A stretch of 63,080 bases of DNA from an archaeon (GCA_021806865.1 JAKAPU010000002.1:1-63080), one strand, 5' to 3'. Positions 26,111-35,986 are shown, counted from the stretch's first letter. Translations and numbers: made by a program. Notes: a model not told the origin generated them from the sequence alone.

Positions 26111-26126
26111 AATTCCAGTTGGAATT
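26111..26126. repeat. Perfect inverted repeat AATTCC-AGTT-GGAATT
   Basis: A 16-base element with 6-bp perfect arms and a 4-base centre stands about 70 bases upstream of the malic enzyme start and 25 bases beyond the MFS gene stop. It could be an operator for malic enzyme or part of the MFS transcript end. No T-run follows on the minus strand, which is against a simple terminator. Confidence 0.35.
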
Positions 26127-26149
26127 ACTATTTAACTTGATATTGTCTT

Positions 26150-27382
26150 TCAGCTGATCGTCGAACTTTCATTTCTGGTGAGAATCTTCTCATAATCCCT
26201 CTGGAGTTTGGGTGCAAGGATAAGGAAGCTAGCGCCGACGAGAATTGCAAAAACCGCAATCGAGATCCAGCTCAGAGCCGGATCGAATGCGAGTAGCTGT
26301 AAGCTCACAGGTCCGATGAAAGTTGCAAGAGATCTTCCGATGTTTGAAAAGCCGGAGTAGTATCCTTGGTAAGTTCCTCGGTTTCCTCGCCCAGAAAAAA
26401 GTGTTGTAATTGTCTGAGCTGGAACGGTCAGAAAGATCTCGCCTATGCTTACCACTAGCATCGCAAGTTCCATTTGAAAGAAAGTCTTTGAAACGCTCAC
26501 AACAATGTAGCTACAAAAGATTAAAGCGCATGAAAGAACAAGTGGACTGAGCAAGCGCTTTGTTCGTTCAGTAATGCGCGTCAGAGGAAGTTGAAGTATC
26601 ACTATGACTGCGCCGTTGGTCGCAAATAAGTATCCGATTTCAGTGTTTGAGAATCTCAGGAATCTCGCCACGTAAAGTGAGAGTGGTGTAATCTCGTACC
26701 CCAGGGCGAGAAAGGCACACATTGTAAGTAGAAGGAAAATTATTACGTTTCTATCCTCAGACCACCTCAGCCATTTCCTGGCAGCCGAGACATTTTGGAA
26801 TGCCTTGCGGTTGCCTAGCACGCCAGTCTGAATAGTAAATTGAGCAATGATAGCAGCAATAACCGACGTGATTCCACTCAATACAAAAACGAACGCGTAG
26901 GTGAAATAATCGGATAAAATCCCGCCTAACGCAGGGCCGATTGCGAACCCGAGATTGCCGCCAATGACCAGCAGCGAAAAGCCTGTTCTATAATCAGCGT
27001 CCTTTTGATTAGCTACTATCGACGAGGTCGCTGGCTGTGAAAGCGCTCTAACAAGGGAGAAAAGCGGATACATCACAAGTATGTCGATGATTGGAGCACC
27101 TATTTGCAGCAGTACCCCAAGGATTATTGAAGCAACCAGGGAAAGCATGTATGCCGACACCATTACTATCTTTGGACCAATCGAATCTGTCAATCGTCCA
27201 CCCAACAGCTGACTCAGAAACGTCAGAAGCCCTGAGACCAAATACGTCGAGCCTATGGTTGAAAGTGCAACTCCACGCGCCACTTCAAGGTACACGGCAA
27301 GAAATGGGATGGTTGCAGCCCATCCAAGGGAATTCAGCATGCGGATCGAGAAAACGACCCATGTCTCTTTCGGAACCTGCAT
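26150..27382 (-). CDS. Major facilitator superfamily transporter
   Basis: The 410-residue protein has about twelve membrane helices in two halves. The conserved MFS loop 2-3 motif reads GGRLTDSIGPKIVM (GxLaDrxGrr type), and a related loop follows the central segment. Drug and metabolite exporters of the DHA type look like this, but the substrate cannot be told. It is divergent from the small gene at 27591 and not clearly in an operon. Confidence 0.88.
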   Translation of the reverse strand: MQVPKETWVVFSIRMLNSLGWAATIPFLAVYLEVARGVALSTIGSTYLVSGLLTFLSQLLGGRLTDSIGPKIVMVSAYMLSLVASIILGVLLQIGAPIIDILVMYPLFSLVRALSQPATSSIVANQKDADYRTGFSLLVIGGNLGFAIGPALGGILSDYFTYAFVFVLSGITSVIAAIIAQFTIQTGVLGNRKAFQNVSAARKWLRWSEDRNVIIFLLLTMCAFLALGYEITPLSLYVARFLRFSNTEIGYLFATNGAVIVILQLPLTRITERTKRLLSPLVLSCALIFCSYIVVSVSKTFFQMELAMLVVSIGEIFLTVPAQTITTLFSGRGNRGTYQGYYSGFSNIGRSLATFIGPVSLQLLAFDPALSWISIAVFAILVGASFLILAPKLQRDYEKILTRNESSTIS

Positions 27383-27590
27383 TCAATAAGGACCTCTGAT
27401 TCGTTGCTGGAATTAGGAGCTAGTTTCCAAATTCTTTTCGAATGAACGTCTAGATTAGTTAGAGATTAAATCAATTTTCCCGAGGTGAGTGCTAGAAAAG
27501 GGCATTGAAGGCACGTCTAGACGAGAACTCTTGTCAATGTTCCATATCATTATAAAGTTGCAATCAATACATTTCTCTTGGTGGATAGTC

Positions 27591-27833
27591 TTGCCCTCTT
27601 CCAAGTTCAAGAAAGGCGACTTAGTCATTGTCGATGACAAGGGGAGACCGGCGGAGTTTGAAATTGTGTCATCTTTTTCTCACAGCCGGGGCCTGAAGGC
27701 GGGAGACGAGATTTTGTACGATGTAAAAGATGTGCTTAGCGGCAAGTCGCGAACAATCTCCGAGGACGAGATTCTGAGGTTGGCAACCCCTGTTGACAAT
27801 TCTTCAGACTTGTTTCCAACTAGAAAAGACTGA
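27591..27833 (+). CDS. Small beta-rich (SH3/KOW-like) protein, 80 residues
   Basis: The open frame extends upstream to 27489, but the TTG at 27591 is the more likely start because a TATA-like TTATAAAG at about 27550-27557 would place transcription near 27577. From there the protein reads as a short barrel-type domain: FKKGDLVIVDDKGRPAEFEIV and LKAGDEILYDVKDV, then an acidic helix. The family is not recognised. The DCC gene follows 68 bases downstream on the same strand. Confidence 0.5.
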   Translation: MPSSKFKKGDLVIVDDKGRPAEFEIVSSFSHSRGLKAGDEILYDVKDVLSGKSRTISEDEILRLATPVDNSSDLFPTRKD

Positions 27834-27901
27834 GTTCAAGAATCGAGTATCTACTCGAAAGCAGGCAGAGAATAACTTTTGAGATCCTCGGTGAGTCTGT
27901 T

Positions 27902-28288
27902 TTGAGTTGTAATGGAGAGGCCTATCTTCTATACGATTCCGATTGTGGGGCATGCACTCGATTCATGAAATTATCGAAATTGCTTGACTTTGAAAATGCG
28001 CTTATTCCAGTCTCTCTTCATTCAGAATTCGCATCCGATCTCGTACGTCAGAAAATGTCCAAAGAGCAAGTGGAAAAATCATTTCACATAGTTCTGCAAG
28101 GCTCAGATGGAAATGAAGTCTTCAGCGCCGGAGATGGATTTATTGAGCTCCTGCGATTTCTTCCTCTTGGAAAAGCCGCTTATCTAGTCTTCCGGAGGTT
28201 CAAGTCGAGGAGAGTCTTTGCGCATTGGTTTTATCTTCAGGCAACTCGATTCAGGAATGCTAGCAAGTGCACGCTTAGTTGGCCCTAA
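27902..28288 (+). CDS. DCC-family (DUF393) thiol-disulfide oxidoreductase-like protein
   Basis: From TTG 27902 the 128-residue protein shows the DCC signature YDSDCGACTRF, with C15 and C18 as a CxxC pair, followed by a small thioredoxin-like fold and a basic C-terminus (FRRFKSRRVFAHWFY). DCC proteins are widespread and predicted to be redox-active, but their substrates are not established. The Cys pair is intact. The gene ends almost back to back with the convergent gene at 28293. Confidence 0.82.
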   Translation: MSCNGEAYLLYDSDCGACTRFMKLSKLLDFENALIPVSLHSEFASDLVRQKMSKEQVEKSFHIVLQGSDGNEVFSAGDGFIELLRFLPLGKAAYLVFRRFKSRRVFAHWFYLQATRFRNASKCTLSWP

Positions 28289-28292
28289 ACGA

Positions 28293-28694
28293 TTACCCGT
28301 AAGGCGACTGGGTGGGCTTTGCAGCAGTCTCCGAAAGGGTCCGTCTCAAAATTATCTCCACTCTGAAAGATTCGATTTCTCCCTGCACCGTCTCTCCCCC
28401 CTCTGTCCTAATATCCTCAATCGACAATTCCTCTTCAACTCCGTTATGGATTGTGGAGATTCTGTAGCTCTCGAGTTCCGTCTGGGCGGAAATGAAAGTG
28501 CTCGGAACCTTCAGGTCTATGGATTTGGACGCGCCCTTTAGGAACGTCTGCAGTTCGGTTAAGAGTCGCCTGTCTTTGGTTTCTACGCGAATCCAGTATA
28601 TCATTTCTTTGCCCTTCAGATTTGGGGTCGGCATCGTCCGCGTCTCAAATTTTTCAGCTTCGAACTGGAGCGCATTCAAGAAGATTAGGACCAT
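28293..28694 (-). CDS. Hypothetical protein, 133 residues
   Basis: I do not recognise this protein. It is a mixed alpha/beta, charged sequence without membrane segments (IYWIRVETKDRRLLTELQTF, later EIESFRVEIILRRTL). The ATG at 28694 is used; ATGs at 28634 and 28604 would also keep the core. It is the only long frame on this strand with normal composition here, lies convergent to the DCC gene and follows the glycosyltransferase pair. Confidence 0.55.
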   Translation of the reverse strand: MVLIFLNALQFEAEKFETRTMPTPNLKGKEMIYWIRVETKDRRLLTELQTFLKGASKSIDLKVPSTFISAQTELESYRISTIHNGVEEELSIEDIRTEGGETVQGEIESFRVEIILRRTLSETAAKPTQSPYG

Positions 28695-28801
28695 TTTCTA
28701 GGAATCTTCCTCTGACATCTGGCCTTCCGACTGCGTCACGTCTCTCAATGTGCTTGGTACAGGACTGCCCTCAAAAACATTTGGGCGATTTTGGCTAACG
28801 G

Positions 28802-30250
28802 TCAAGTGAACCCGAGTGGGTGGATAGGGAAGTAGAGTATGAAGAAAACTACCGCAGCTGCAAACCAGAGTGCCATCAATCCTCTTTGCAGTTTCATACT
28901 GTCCGGAGCAATGAAAGTAACAACCATAGGTATGCCTAGGGCTAGACCTGGATCAACATTGATGAAGTAGAACGAGTAGACCACTCGCTGGACAACGGCA
29001 GACAGGAAAATGGAGGGCAAGTAGGTTGCCGCAATCCAACAGCCGATCAGTGCATCGAGCTGAGTCACTTGTCGTTTTAGCACCTTGACTACGAGCACAG
29101 GCACGATTATCCAGATCGCATACCAAATTACCAGATTACCGATACCAAGCCAATCTATTGGGTGATAAACTGTCACAATCTTCTGCCCGGAGCTTAGCGT
29201 CGTTGTCACAGTGACTGTGGTTTGGTAGTATGGAGATGGCGCTATCTTGTATGGCAGTATCCATCCCCAAGCCAGGTGATCCCAGGGATTAGTTAGATCG
29301 GAACTTGTGATCTTTAGGGAAGTGTGATAGTCAAAGTAGTAAAGAAAGTTCTGAATCGGATTCGTAACAGGACCTGAATATGAATAGGATGTCGTCGTTG
29401 TTGTAACAGTCGTATTAGTCTGTGGGTTGACGATGTACTGGATCCCAACGATTGCTGTCGTACTTTTGTATGGGTGATAGGCCGCGTCGTACGCCCATAA
29501 GGGAAGTGAAACGACTAGGAAAAGAATTATGATAAACAAGACCAGTTTTTTCAGCTGTTCGCCGGTTAGCAACTCTTTCAACGATGTATGCTTGGTCGCC
29601 CACACGTGGTAGAGGAAAAGAGCTCCCACAAAGTACAGGCCCCACTCCTTGCTGAGTACTGAGAGTCCCATCGCTACTGCCGACCAGTAGTAGCGCTTCT
29701 TGAAATAGGCAAGAAAACCAAGTAGAGCGAACAGAATTGGCGGACCCTCGAGAAGCAGTAGAGAAGTGTGAATGAAAAACAACGTCTCAAATCCAAGCAT
29801 AGAAGCTGCGAAGAGCGCCTTCTCCTTGGAAAAGAAGACCAGCGCCAGTTCATACAGCGCCCAAACGCTCAGGACTCCTATGATTACATAAAAAATTCTC
29901 CAGCCGAAGAAATTGTTTCCAAAGAGATAGATCCCTAGAGCCCCCCATAACTTGCCGAAAAACGGATGCTCAAGGTTGTTTGGAACAAGCGCTAGAAGAT
30001 CTTTCGCTGCGGGAACATAGTATGCTTCATCAAACACGTAGTCAGTGCTCCCGTTTGGAAACGACATTGCAAAGAGATGGAGGCCAAGGAGCAGCAAGAG
30101 CAGGTGACCGATATTGACAGAGCTGAATTTGCTCTTCAAGTAAGACGATATCCGAGTCCAAAGCGTCACTTTCTGAGACAGAGGGATTGGCTGTTGCGCT
30201 TCAGGTTTTTCCACTGGCGGAACGTTCTGGCCAGATTCTTCACCACTCAA
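28802..30250 (-). CDS. Membrane glycosyltransferase of the PMT/ArnT (GT39/83-like) type
   Basis: The 482-residue protein has a polar, Pro-rich N-terminus (1-45) and then about ten membrane segments. The first extracytoplasmic loop carries YVFDEAYYVPAAKDLL and EHPFFGKLW, the acidic pair and His/Pro features of protein-O-mannosyltransferase-like GT-C enzymes. Such enzymes transfer a sugar from a polyprenyl-phosphate carrier to proteins or lipids outside the membrane. A Thr-rich loop (NTTVTTTTTSYSYSG, and a second TTVTVTTTLSSG) may itself be glycosylated. It starts 11 bases after the next glycosyltransferase stop, in one operon. Confidence 0.85.
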   Translation of the reverse strand: MSGEESGQNVPPVEKPEAQQPIPLSQKVTLWTRISSYLKSKFSSVNIGHLLLLLLGLHLFAMSFPNGSTDYVFDEAYYVPAAKDLLALVPNNLEHPFFGKLWGALGIYLFGNNFFGWRIFYVIIGVLSVWALYELALVFFSKEKALFAASMLGFETLFFIHTSLLLLEGPPILFALLGFLAYFKKRYYWSAVAMGLSVLSKEWGLYFVGALFLYHVWATKHTSLKELLTGEQLKKLVLFIIILFLVVSLPLWAYDAAYHPYKSTTAIVGIQYIVNPQTNTTVTTTTTSYSYSGPVTNPIQNFLYYFDYHTSLKITSSDLTNPWDHLAWGWILPYKIAPSPYYQTTVTVTTTLSSGQKIVTVYHPIDWLGIGNLVIWYAIWIIVPVLVVKVLKRQVTQLDALIGCWIAATYLPSIFLSAVVQRVVYSFYFINVDPGLALGIPMVVTFIAPDSMKLQRGLMALWFAAAVVFFILYFPIHPLGFT

Positions 30251-30261
30251 CGGATGCGCAC

Positions 30262-31410
30262 CTATGTGTTAACTTCCTTTCGAGAGAACCCTAGCAACCC
30301 TAGTACGAAGGCTAAGTAAATTTGACGGATCAAAGCGAAAGTCTGAGCAACGCCTGGAAGCGTTGGATTGGGGAACTCAAACCACGATAATATGATCGCA
30401 GCATTTGAGATTTCAAGCAAGTAAAAGAGAGAAAGTGGAACAAGTGGAACCAAGGCAAACAGAGGCAGTATGTCCACATTCATCTGTGGAGATGCAATGT
30501 AAGAGAACAGTGTGAACGCAACCATCACCATGAACGCTCTTGTCAGCAACGGCTTTGGTCTGAAGTATGTGTAGATCAGCAACGCCGATACGCCGACAAG
30601 CGCCAAGCTGACATCCTTTGCGATAGGCCATGAGTTGGGGTTTGGAAATATCCAGACAAGAAAGCTGTCTTCGAGTCCCCAGCCCTTCAAATATAGATAT
30701 CCCTGGAGCCAAACATTGAAATTCGCTAGGGCAAAAGGGAGATTGAAAGCCGTCACTACGCAAGCTGCGGTTGCTGTGAATCTAACTCGCGACTTGTTGT
30801 CCCCAAGTTCTTGCCAAAACAGTGGAAGAAGCAGAGCAGGCGTAAGCTTCGTAGCAACTGCAAGTCCGAGTACGATAGCACTCAGCAAGAACCGCCTCCT
30901 AGCAATGAACAGATACAAGCAAAATACTATGAAAAATGCCTGTATGAGATCAAAGTTGTACGCACCGTAGAAAATCACTGACGGTACGAATATGCTGAAT
31001 AGCAGTTGCCGGTTGTAGTTCAATCCCAGATAGTTGAGGAATTGATACACTACATGCGTAGTGAACAGCATGAAAGCAAACAGTATCCCAAATTCAATTA
31101 TCAGAAAGACAAACTGGCTGCCATGACTTGCCCATCCTCCAGCCCAAAGAACCAGCCCAGATATCGGCGGGTACTCGAACATGTAGTTGATGTATGGAAT
31201 ACCTGTTAGAAGGCCCGTTCGCCCCCAAAAGGAGTACACAAAGTCACTGTAATAGAGGGGCGATTTTTGAAGAGGAAAATGTATCAGAGCGCTTATCAGA
31301 AAGGCGACGGTTGCTGCAAGCATTACTGTGGAATACTGCTGGTCGCTCAAGAGTTCGCGAAAAGTCGATGGTGTCCAGTGTTTTCCTTCTGAAAGGCCCT
31401 CCAATTTCAC
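30262..31410 (-). CDS. Membrane glycosyltransferase, GT87/mannosyltransferase-like
   Basis: The 382-residue polytopic protein (about ten helices) has an early loop with LYYSDFVYSFW and YMFEYPPISG, the acidic plus EYPP pattern of GT-C enzymes of the GT87/PIG-M-like group. Later ATKLTPALLLPLFW is also characteristic. These use polyprenyl-phosphate sugars. It is the upstream partner of the PMT-like gene, so the two probably act in sequence on a cell-surface glycan or archaeal lipid. Acceptor unknown. Confidence 0.82.
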   Translation of the reverse strand: MKLEGLSEGKHWTPSTFRELLSDQQYSTVMLAATVAFLISALIHFPLQKSPLYYSDFVYSFWGRTGLLTGIPYINYMFEYPPISGLVLWAGGWASHGSQFVFLIIEFGILFAFMLFTTHVVYQFLNYLGLNYNRQLLFSIFVPSVIFYGAYNFDLIQAFFIVFCLYLFIARRRFLLSAIVLGLAVATKLTPALLLPLFWQELGDNKSRVRFTATAACVVTAFNLPFALANFNVWLQGYLYLKGWGLEDSFLVWIFPNPNSWPIAKDVSLALVGVSALLIYTYFRPKPLLTRAFMVMVAFTLFSYIASPQMNVDILPLFALVPLVPLSLFYLLEISNAAIILSWFEFPNPTLPGVAQTFALIRQIYLAFVLGLLGFSRKEVNT

Positions 31411-31702
31411 TTTCTCAACCGCTGATAGATTTTCAGTTGCTCATTCTTTGAACGATTCGCTGTTAAGAATTCGCTCTGGACAGAATCAGTAATCCCGATT
31501 ATAAAATTCTAGAGGAGAGAACAATCTGCACCAACCATTGAGAGTTCTCACGCCCGCGTTCATTCGTGAATTGTTTTCGAATAGAGTCATTTGTGCTTTC
31601 CACAAAACCATCTCTTCTTTTTCTCGAATAGCACAATGCTTAAACCCTTCTCGATGAGAGAGAGTTTGTCCAGCAACTGCACAACAGTCTAATTCCAACT
31701 GA

Positions 31703-33151
31703 ATGGAAAGATTCGTATTGAGAGACCTAGCATTCGAAAGCTCAAAGGAGCCAAACTATTCCTTAAGTCATGATAACAAGCTACAAAAGAAGGGTGTACA
31801 AATCGGTGTTGTCGGAACGAGCTTCAAAACCGCACCGATTCCCGTCAGGGAAGAATTTGCTAGAAAAATAACAGTTGAAGCTCTCTACAACGCAAGGGAA
31901 AGGATACCGCGAAAAGATGTTGAATTAGTACTGCTTTCGACGTGCAATCGCACAGAGATTTATTTTGCCTCCAAAGAGGCAGAAATGGTGTCAAGAGAAC
32001 TGGAAAAACTCTTCGAATGCGAAGAATTCAAGAAAGGCAGCGACTTTAGGACATACGCATACACAGATTCGAAGGCAATAGACCATCTTTTCAACGTGTC
32101 TTCTGGTCTAGACTCCCTGGTCATCGGCGAAGCGCAAATACTTTCCCAGGTACGTGAAGCATACAGATCTTCGTCCGAATCAGGTTTATGTGGCTATGTC
32201 CTTTCCAAGCTTTTCCTGAAAGCATACCAAGTTGGCAAAGTGATGAGGGAATCCTATCCATCTCTTGCTGGAAGGAGCAAAAATTCCATTAGCACATCAG
32301 TGACACATCTGATATCAAAATACTGTGAAGAGCACTACAAATCTGCTAGACCTAACATCCTACTTGTCGGATCGGGAAAAATGATCAGACTCGCAGTCAA
32401 CTCCGTTGACAAGTCAAGATTGGGATCTTTGCTAGTAGCAAGCCGTCGAACTGCTCCTAATGACATAGCGGCAGAAAGTGTGCCTTTGGCAGAGCTTGAC
32501 CGTATTCTTGTTGAGAAGAAGATAGACATCATCGTCACCGCGACATCTTCTGATGAATACATCATTACTCCTGAAAACCTTCCAACCGTTGTAAGGCGTA
32601 GAGATAGAAACAATCCTCTGTTGATCATTGACATTTCAGTGCCACGAAACGTGGACCCACAGATCACGAAGGAGTTCAGAGTGCTGCTTTACAACATTGA
32701 TGATTTGAAGACCTTGTTGCCGGAAATCGACCTAGAAATATCAGAGATCCTTCCATCAATCACTTCGTCAATCTCGGAAAAGACCTCGGAGTTCCTTGCG
32801 TGGGTGGATCAGAGTTCGACCATCGATCCTATTCTAAATTCGCTCAGGAGGAAAATCGAAGCCATCAGGTTGCAGGAGCTTGAAAATGCATTCCAGAGGC
32901 TTCCCAATATAACTCCTGAAGAGCGAAAGATCATTGAAAAAATGTCAGATCGAATAATCAGGAGATTTCTAGACACACCCTCAAACAATCTTCGAGCTGC
33001 AGCGAAGGTCTCTGATGAAGGAAAGGTATCCAATTATGCTAGCATAGTGTCTGAAATCTTTTCGCTCGATTCGAATGAGGTTGCGACGGAAGCACAAGTT
33101 TCCTTGGAAAGCTCGGAAGGCGAAATCATCCAAGCGGCCGAGGAGCGATGA
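31703..33151 (+). CDS. hemA: Glutamyl-tRNA reductase
   Basis: HemA reduces glutamyl-tRNA to glutamate-1-semialdehyde with NADPH, the first committed tetrapyrrole step. The 482-residue product has the catalytic Cys (C81) in STCNRTEIY, VIGEAQILSQVREAY, a nucleotide-binding domain (ILLVGSGKMI) and the C-terminal dimer region. About 30 extra residues precede the usual start. A TATA-like GCTTAAAC at about 31638-31645 may be the operon promoter, giving a leader near 36 bases. The stop overlaps the hemC start as ATGA. This is the first gene of an eight-gene heme operon. Confidence 0.96.
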   Translation: MERFVLRDLAFESSKEPNYSLSHDNKLQKKGVQIGVVGTSFKTAPIPVREEFARKITVEALYNARERIPRKDVELVLLSTCNRTEIYFASKEAEMVSRELEKLFECEEFKKGSDFRTYAYTDSKAIDHLFNVSSGLDSLVIGEAQILSQVREAYRSSSESGLCGYVLSKLFLKAYQVGKVMRESYPSLAGRSKNSISTSVTHLISKYCEEHYKSARPNILLVGSGKMIRLAVNSVDKSRLGSLLVASRRTAPNDIAAESVPLAELDRILVEKKIDIIVTATSSDEYIITPENLPTVVRRRDRNNPLLIIDISVPRNVDPQITKEFRVLLYNIDDLKTLLPEIDLEISEILPSITSSISEKTSEFLAWVDQSSTIDPILNSLRRKIEAIRLQELENAFQRLPNITPEERKIIEKMSDRIIRRFLDTPSNNLRAAAKVSDEGKVSNYASIVSEIFSLDSNEVATEAQVSLESSEGEIIQAAEER

Positions 33152-34110
33152 AAGAGCCGTTGCAGGCTTCCGAAGGAGCATCTTGTATGTCGATTTCTGC
33201 AAACAAGAATTACATTGTAGGAACACGTGGGAGCCCGCTTGCGCTCGCCCAGACGAATCTGGTCGTCGCTGCGCTGAATGAGAGGTTTCCTGAGACCAAG
33301 TTTGAGATAAAGGTCATCACGACTGTTGGCGATAAGCCGAACAGACACATCAATGCAAGCGGAAAAGACTCCTTCACTGGCACGATAGATGAGGCTCTGC
33401 TCGGTGGAGAGGTGGACTTTGCAGTCCACAGCTTGAAGGATGTTCCAGCTGAGCAGAAGGGAGTTGAAATCGCTGCATTCCCGAAGCGCGATTCCCCAAT
33501 GGATGCATTGGTCTCAAAGGAAGCTCGAACCAGGTTCTTTGAACTACCGGAGGGCGCTTGTATAGGTACGAGCAGTGCAAGAAGGGCCGTACAGCTCAAA
33601 GCAGCAAGGCCGGATCTGAACATACTCGAGGTTACTGGAAATATTCAAACAAGATTGTCAAAGCTAAGGGAACCCAATTCCAAATTCGATGCGATGGTGC
33701 TAGCTGAAGCAGGTCTTCGTAGATTGGGCCTTTGTAACGAAGTAAACGAGATTTTGTCGACCAGAGTCATGTTACCCGCGCCCGGTCAGGGATGTCTTGC
33801 AGTAGCCGTCAGAAAGGACGACCAAACAACCAGAAGACTGGTAAGTGGAATAGACGACCCGGACACCAGACTCGTAGCAATCTGCGAAAGGTCGTTCTCT
33901 AGGGCATTGGGGGGAGGCTGCGACCTTCCAGTCGCAGCTCTCGCAAAAGTCATAGCAACAAATGGAAGGAGGAAGATTCTGCTGGAGGGTCTTGTAAAGT
34001 CGCCTAATCCGAGAAGTGAATTACCAGCAAGAGGCAGCGAGGAAGGTGAGCTCTCCGAGGCAGAAAACGTTGGAAAGACTCTCGCTGCAAAACTCGGAGA
34101 GTTTGCATAA
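33148..34110 (+). CDS. hemC: Porphobilinogen deaminase (hydroxymethylbilane synthase)
   Basis: HemC joins four porphobilinogens into hydroxymethylbilane. The 320 residues include VGTRGSPLALAQTN, HSLKDVP with the catalytic Asp, GTSSARRAVQL, and C258 in LGGGCDLP for the dipyrromethane cofactor. The ATG at 33148 overlaps the hemA stop. A second ATG at codon 14 gives MSISANKNYIVG, which is closer to the usual family start, but coupling to hemA favours the first. All catalytic residues I can check are present. Confidence 0.96.
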   Translation: MKEPLQASEGASCMSISANKNYIVGTRGSPLALAQTNLVVAALNERFPETKFEIKVITTVGDKPNRHINASGKDSFTGTIDEALLGGEVDFAVHSLKDVPAEQKGVEIAAFPKRDSPMDALVSKEARTRFFELPEGACIGTSSARRAVQLKAARPDLNILEVTGNIQTRLSKLREPNSKFDAMVLAEAGLRRLGLCNEVNEILSTRVMLPAPGQGCLAVAVRKDDQTTRRLVSGIDDPDTRLVAICERSFSRALGGGCDLPVAALAKVIATNGRRKILLEGLVKSPNPRSELPARGSEEGELSEAENVGKTLAAKLGEFA

Positions 34111-34111
34111 A

Positions 34112-34942
34112 TTGAATTCAAGTGGTCTATACGAAAATACTGTAGAAAAGCACCAGCCACTTGCGGGGCGCACAGTCATAGTCACTCGTACGGATAAAGG
34201 CAACGAGTCGCTTAGAAAGATGCTCGAACTTCGAGGGGCGAAAGTGATCGAATGCCCTGCAGTGCGGATAGCACCTCCGGAAAGCTGGGAGAAGGTGGAT
34301 GAAGCAATCATGGAGCTTGCTGACTTTGATTGGGTTGTTTTCACCAGCTCCAACGGAGTTAGAACATTCCTTGAACGTTTACTGTCGACAAATCGAAAAC
34401 GCATACTCGAAATTGTTCGATCGGCTCAGGAGCCTCTATTTGCTTGCGTCGGGCCAAGCACTGCAAAGACTCTGGAATCATATGGATTGAAATGTTCACT
34501 ATTGCCTGACACATATCTCACTGAAAGGCTGGCTGCGTCGCTTGCTCCCAAGGTAAACCGCGAGAGCAAAATACTTCTTGCCCGTTCGGAAATTGCAAAC
34601 AAGGAGATGAGCCGGGTTCTTCGGACTACAGGTGCCATAATCAGTGATCTCGTAGTCTATCGAACCTTGTCTCACGAATCTTACGGGCCAGAAGACCTGC
34701 CTCAGACAGCGACGGATATCATTTTTGCCAGCCCCTCAGCCGTTAGAGCATTTTCAAATCCGAAAACAGTGGACAAAATCATATCTGAAAGATTGAGTGT
34801 CCACTGCATAGGCCCGGTTACCGCAAAGGCCGCAGCTGACTTTGGAATAGATGTTACTACTGTGTCACAAGTTCACACTACAAACGGGCTAGTAGAGGCT
34901 ATGATTGTGCATATGGAATCAGTTTCAAGAAAGGTGAATTAG
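34112..34942 (+). CDS. hemD: Uroporphyrinogen-III synthase
   Basis: HemD closes and inverts ring D of hydroxymethylbilane to give uroporphyrinogen III. The open frame runs back to 34016 inside hemC, but the TTG at 34112, one base after the hemC stop, is the natural start and gives 276 residues. The two-domain fold is seen from TVIVTRTDKGNESLRKML and WVVFTSSNGVRTF in the first lobe and ILLARSEIANKEM plus IIFASPSAVRAF in the second. The family is weakly conserved; operon position makes the call secure. Confidence 0.9.
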   Translation: MNSSGLYENTVEKHQPLAGRTVIVTRTDKGNESLRKMLELRGAKVIECPAVRIAPPESWEKVDEAIMELADFDWVVFTSSNGVRTFLERLLSTNRKRILEIVRSAQEPLFACVGPSTAKTLESYGLKCSLLPDTYLTERLAASLAPKVNRESKILLARSEIANKEMSRVLRTTGAIISDLVVYRTLSHESYGPEDLPQTATDIIFASPSAVRAFSNPKTVDKIISERLSVHCIGPVTAKAAADFGIDVTTVSQVHTTNGLVEAMIVHMESVSRKVN

Positions 34943-34944
34943 AA

Positions 34945-35985
34945 GTGGAGACTCGTACTGAGAAAATAGAAGAGAACTTGGAGCCTCTAAGAATCCGACC
35001 GCGTCGGCTAAGAGCAAGCAAAAACATCAGAGCCCTTGTCTCAGAGACAGAGATAAACCCTGGACAACTCGTTATGCCGATCTTTGTCAAGGAGGGAGCA
35101 GGAACCAAGGAGAAGATAGATTCGATGCCTGGAATCTACAGGTTCTCTTGCGATGCGTACCTTGACGAAGAAATAGAGGAAATTTCTTCGCGCGGGCTTA
35201 GATCGGTCATCTTATTCGGCCTTCCAAAGAACAAAGATGATCTTGGTAGCGGCGCTTATAGCAGAAATGGCGTAGTGCAGGAAGCGACGAGAAGAATCAA
35301 GCAGACTCATCCAGAACTCGTGGTTATTTGTGATGTTTGTATGTGCGAATACACAAGCCACGGACACTGTGGAATCCTTGCACCAAATGGATCTGTACAA
35401 AATGAGAAGACTATAGAATACCTCTCGAAGATTGCTGTTTCTCAGGTAGAAGCTGGCGCGGATATCGTTGCGCCCAGCGCTATGATGGACGGACAGGTCG
35501 CAGCATTACGTAATGGCCTCGACAGGCAGGGGTATGGTGAGACCGCAATAATGTCTTACTCAGCAAAGTATGCTTCTGCTTTCTACGGTCCTTTCAGGGA
35601 TGCGGCTGATTCGGCTCCTTCCTTTGGTGACAGGAGAAGCTATCAGATGGATCCTGCCAACGGAAGAGAAGCCTTGCGGGAAATGCAACTCGATGTAGAA
35701 CAAGGTGCGGATGTTCTTATGGTAAAGCCCGCACTGTCCTATCTCGACATAATAAGGGCAGCAAAACAGGAATTCAACCTGCCTCTAGCAGCTTACAGTG
35801 TGAGCGGAGAGTATTCGATGATCAAAGCTGCATCGATGAACGGATGGCTGGACGAGGAAAGAACAGTGAACGAGACACTTCTTGCAATAAGAAGAGCCGG
35901 GGCGGATATCATAATCACATACTTTGCTAAAGAGTACGCTGAAAGATTTGGAAACCATCCTATCCGTGGCATTGGAGGGAAATGA
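34945..35985 (+). CDS. hemB: Porphobilinogen synthase (delta-aminolevulinate dehydratase)
   Basis: HemB condenses two 5-aminolevulinates into porphobilinogen. The start is GTG at 34945, two bases after the hemD stop. The 346 residues carry a zinc-type metal site (VCMCEYTSHGHCG, three Cys), and the two active-site Lys in MSYSAKYASAFYGPF and MVKPALSYLDI. The PSAMMDGQVAALR motif is also intact. Three Cys at the metal site suggest zinc dependence, not the magnesium-only form. Confidence 0.96.
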   Translation: METRTEKIEENLEPLRIRPRRLRASKNIRALVSETEINPGQLVMPIFVKEGAGTKEKIDSMPGIYRFSCDAYLDEEIEEISSRGLRSVILFGLPKNKDDLGSGAYSRNGVVQEATRRIKQTHPELVVICDVCMCEYTSHGHCGILAPNGSVQNEKTIEYLSKIAVSQVEAGADIVAPSAMMDGQVAALRNGLDRQGYGETAIMSYSAKYASAFYGPFRDAADSAPSFGDRRSYQMDPANGREALREMQLDVEQGADVLMVKPALSYLDIIRAAKQEFNLPLAAYSVSGEYSMIKAASMNGWLDEERTVNETLLAIRRAGADIIITYFAKEYAERFGNHPIRGIGGK

Positions 35986-35986
35986 A

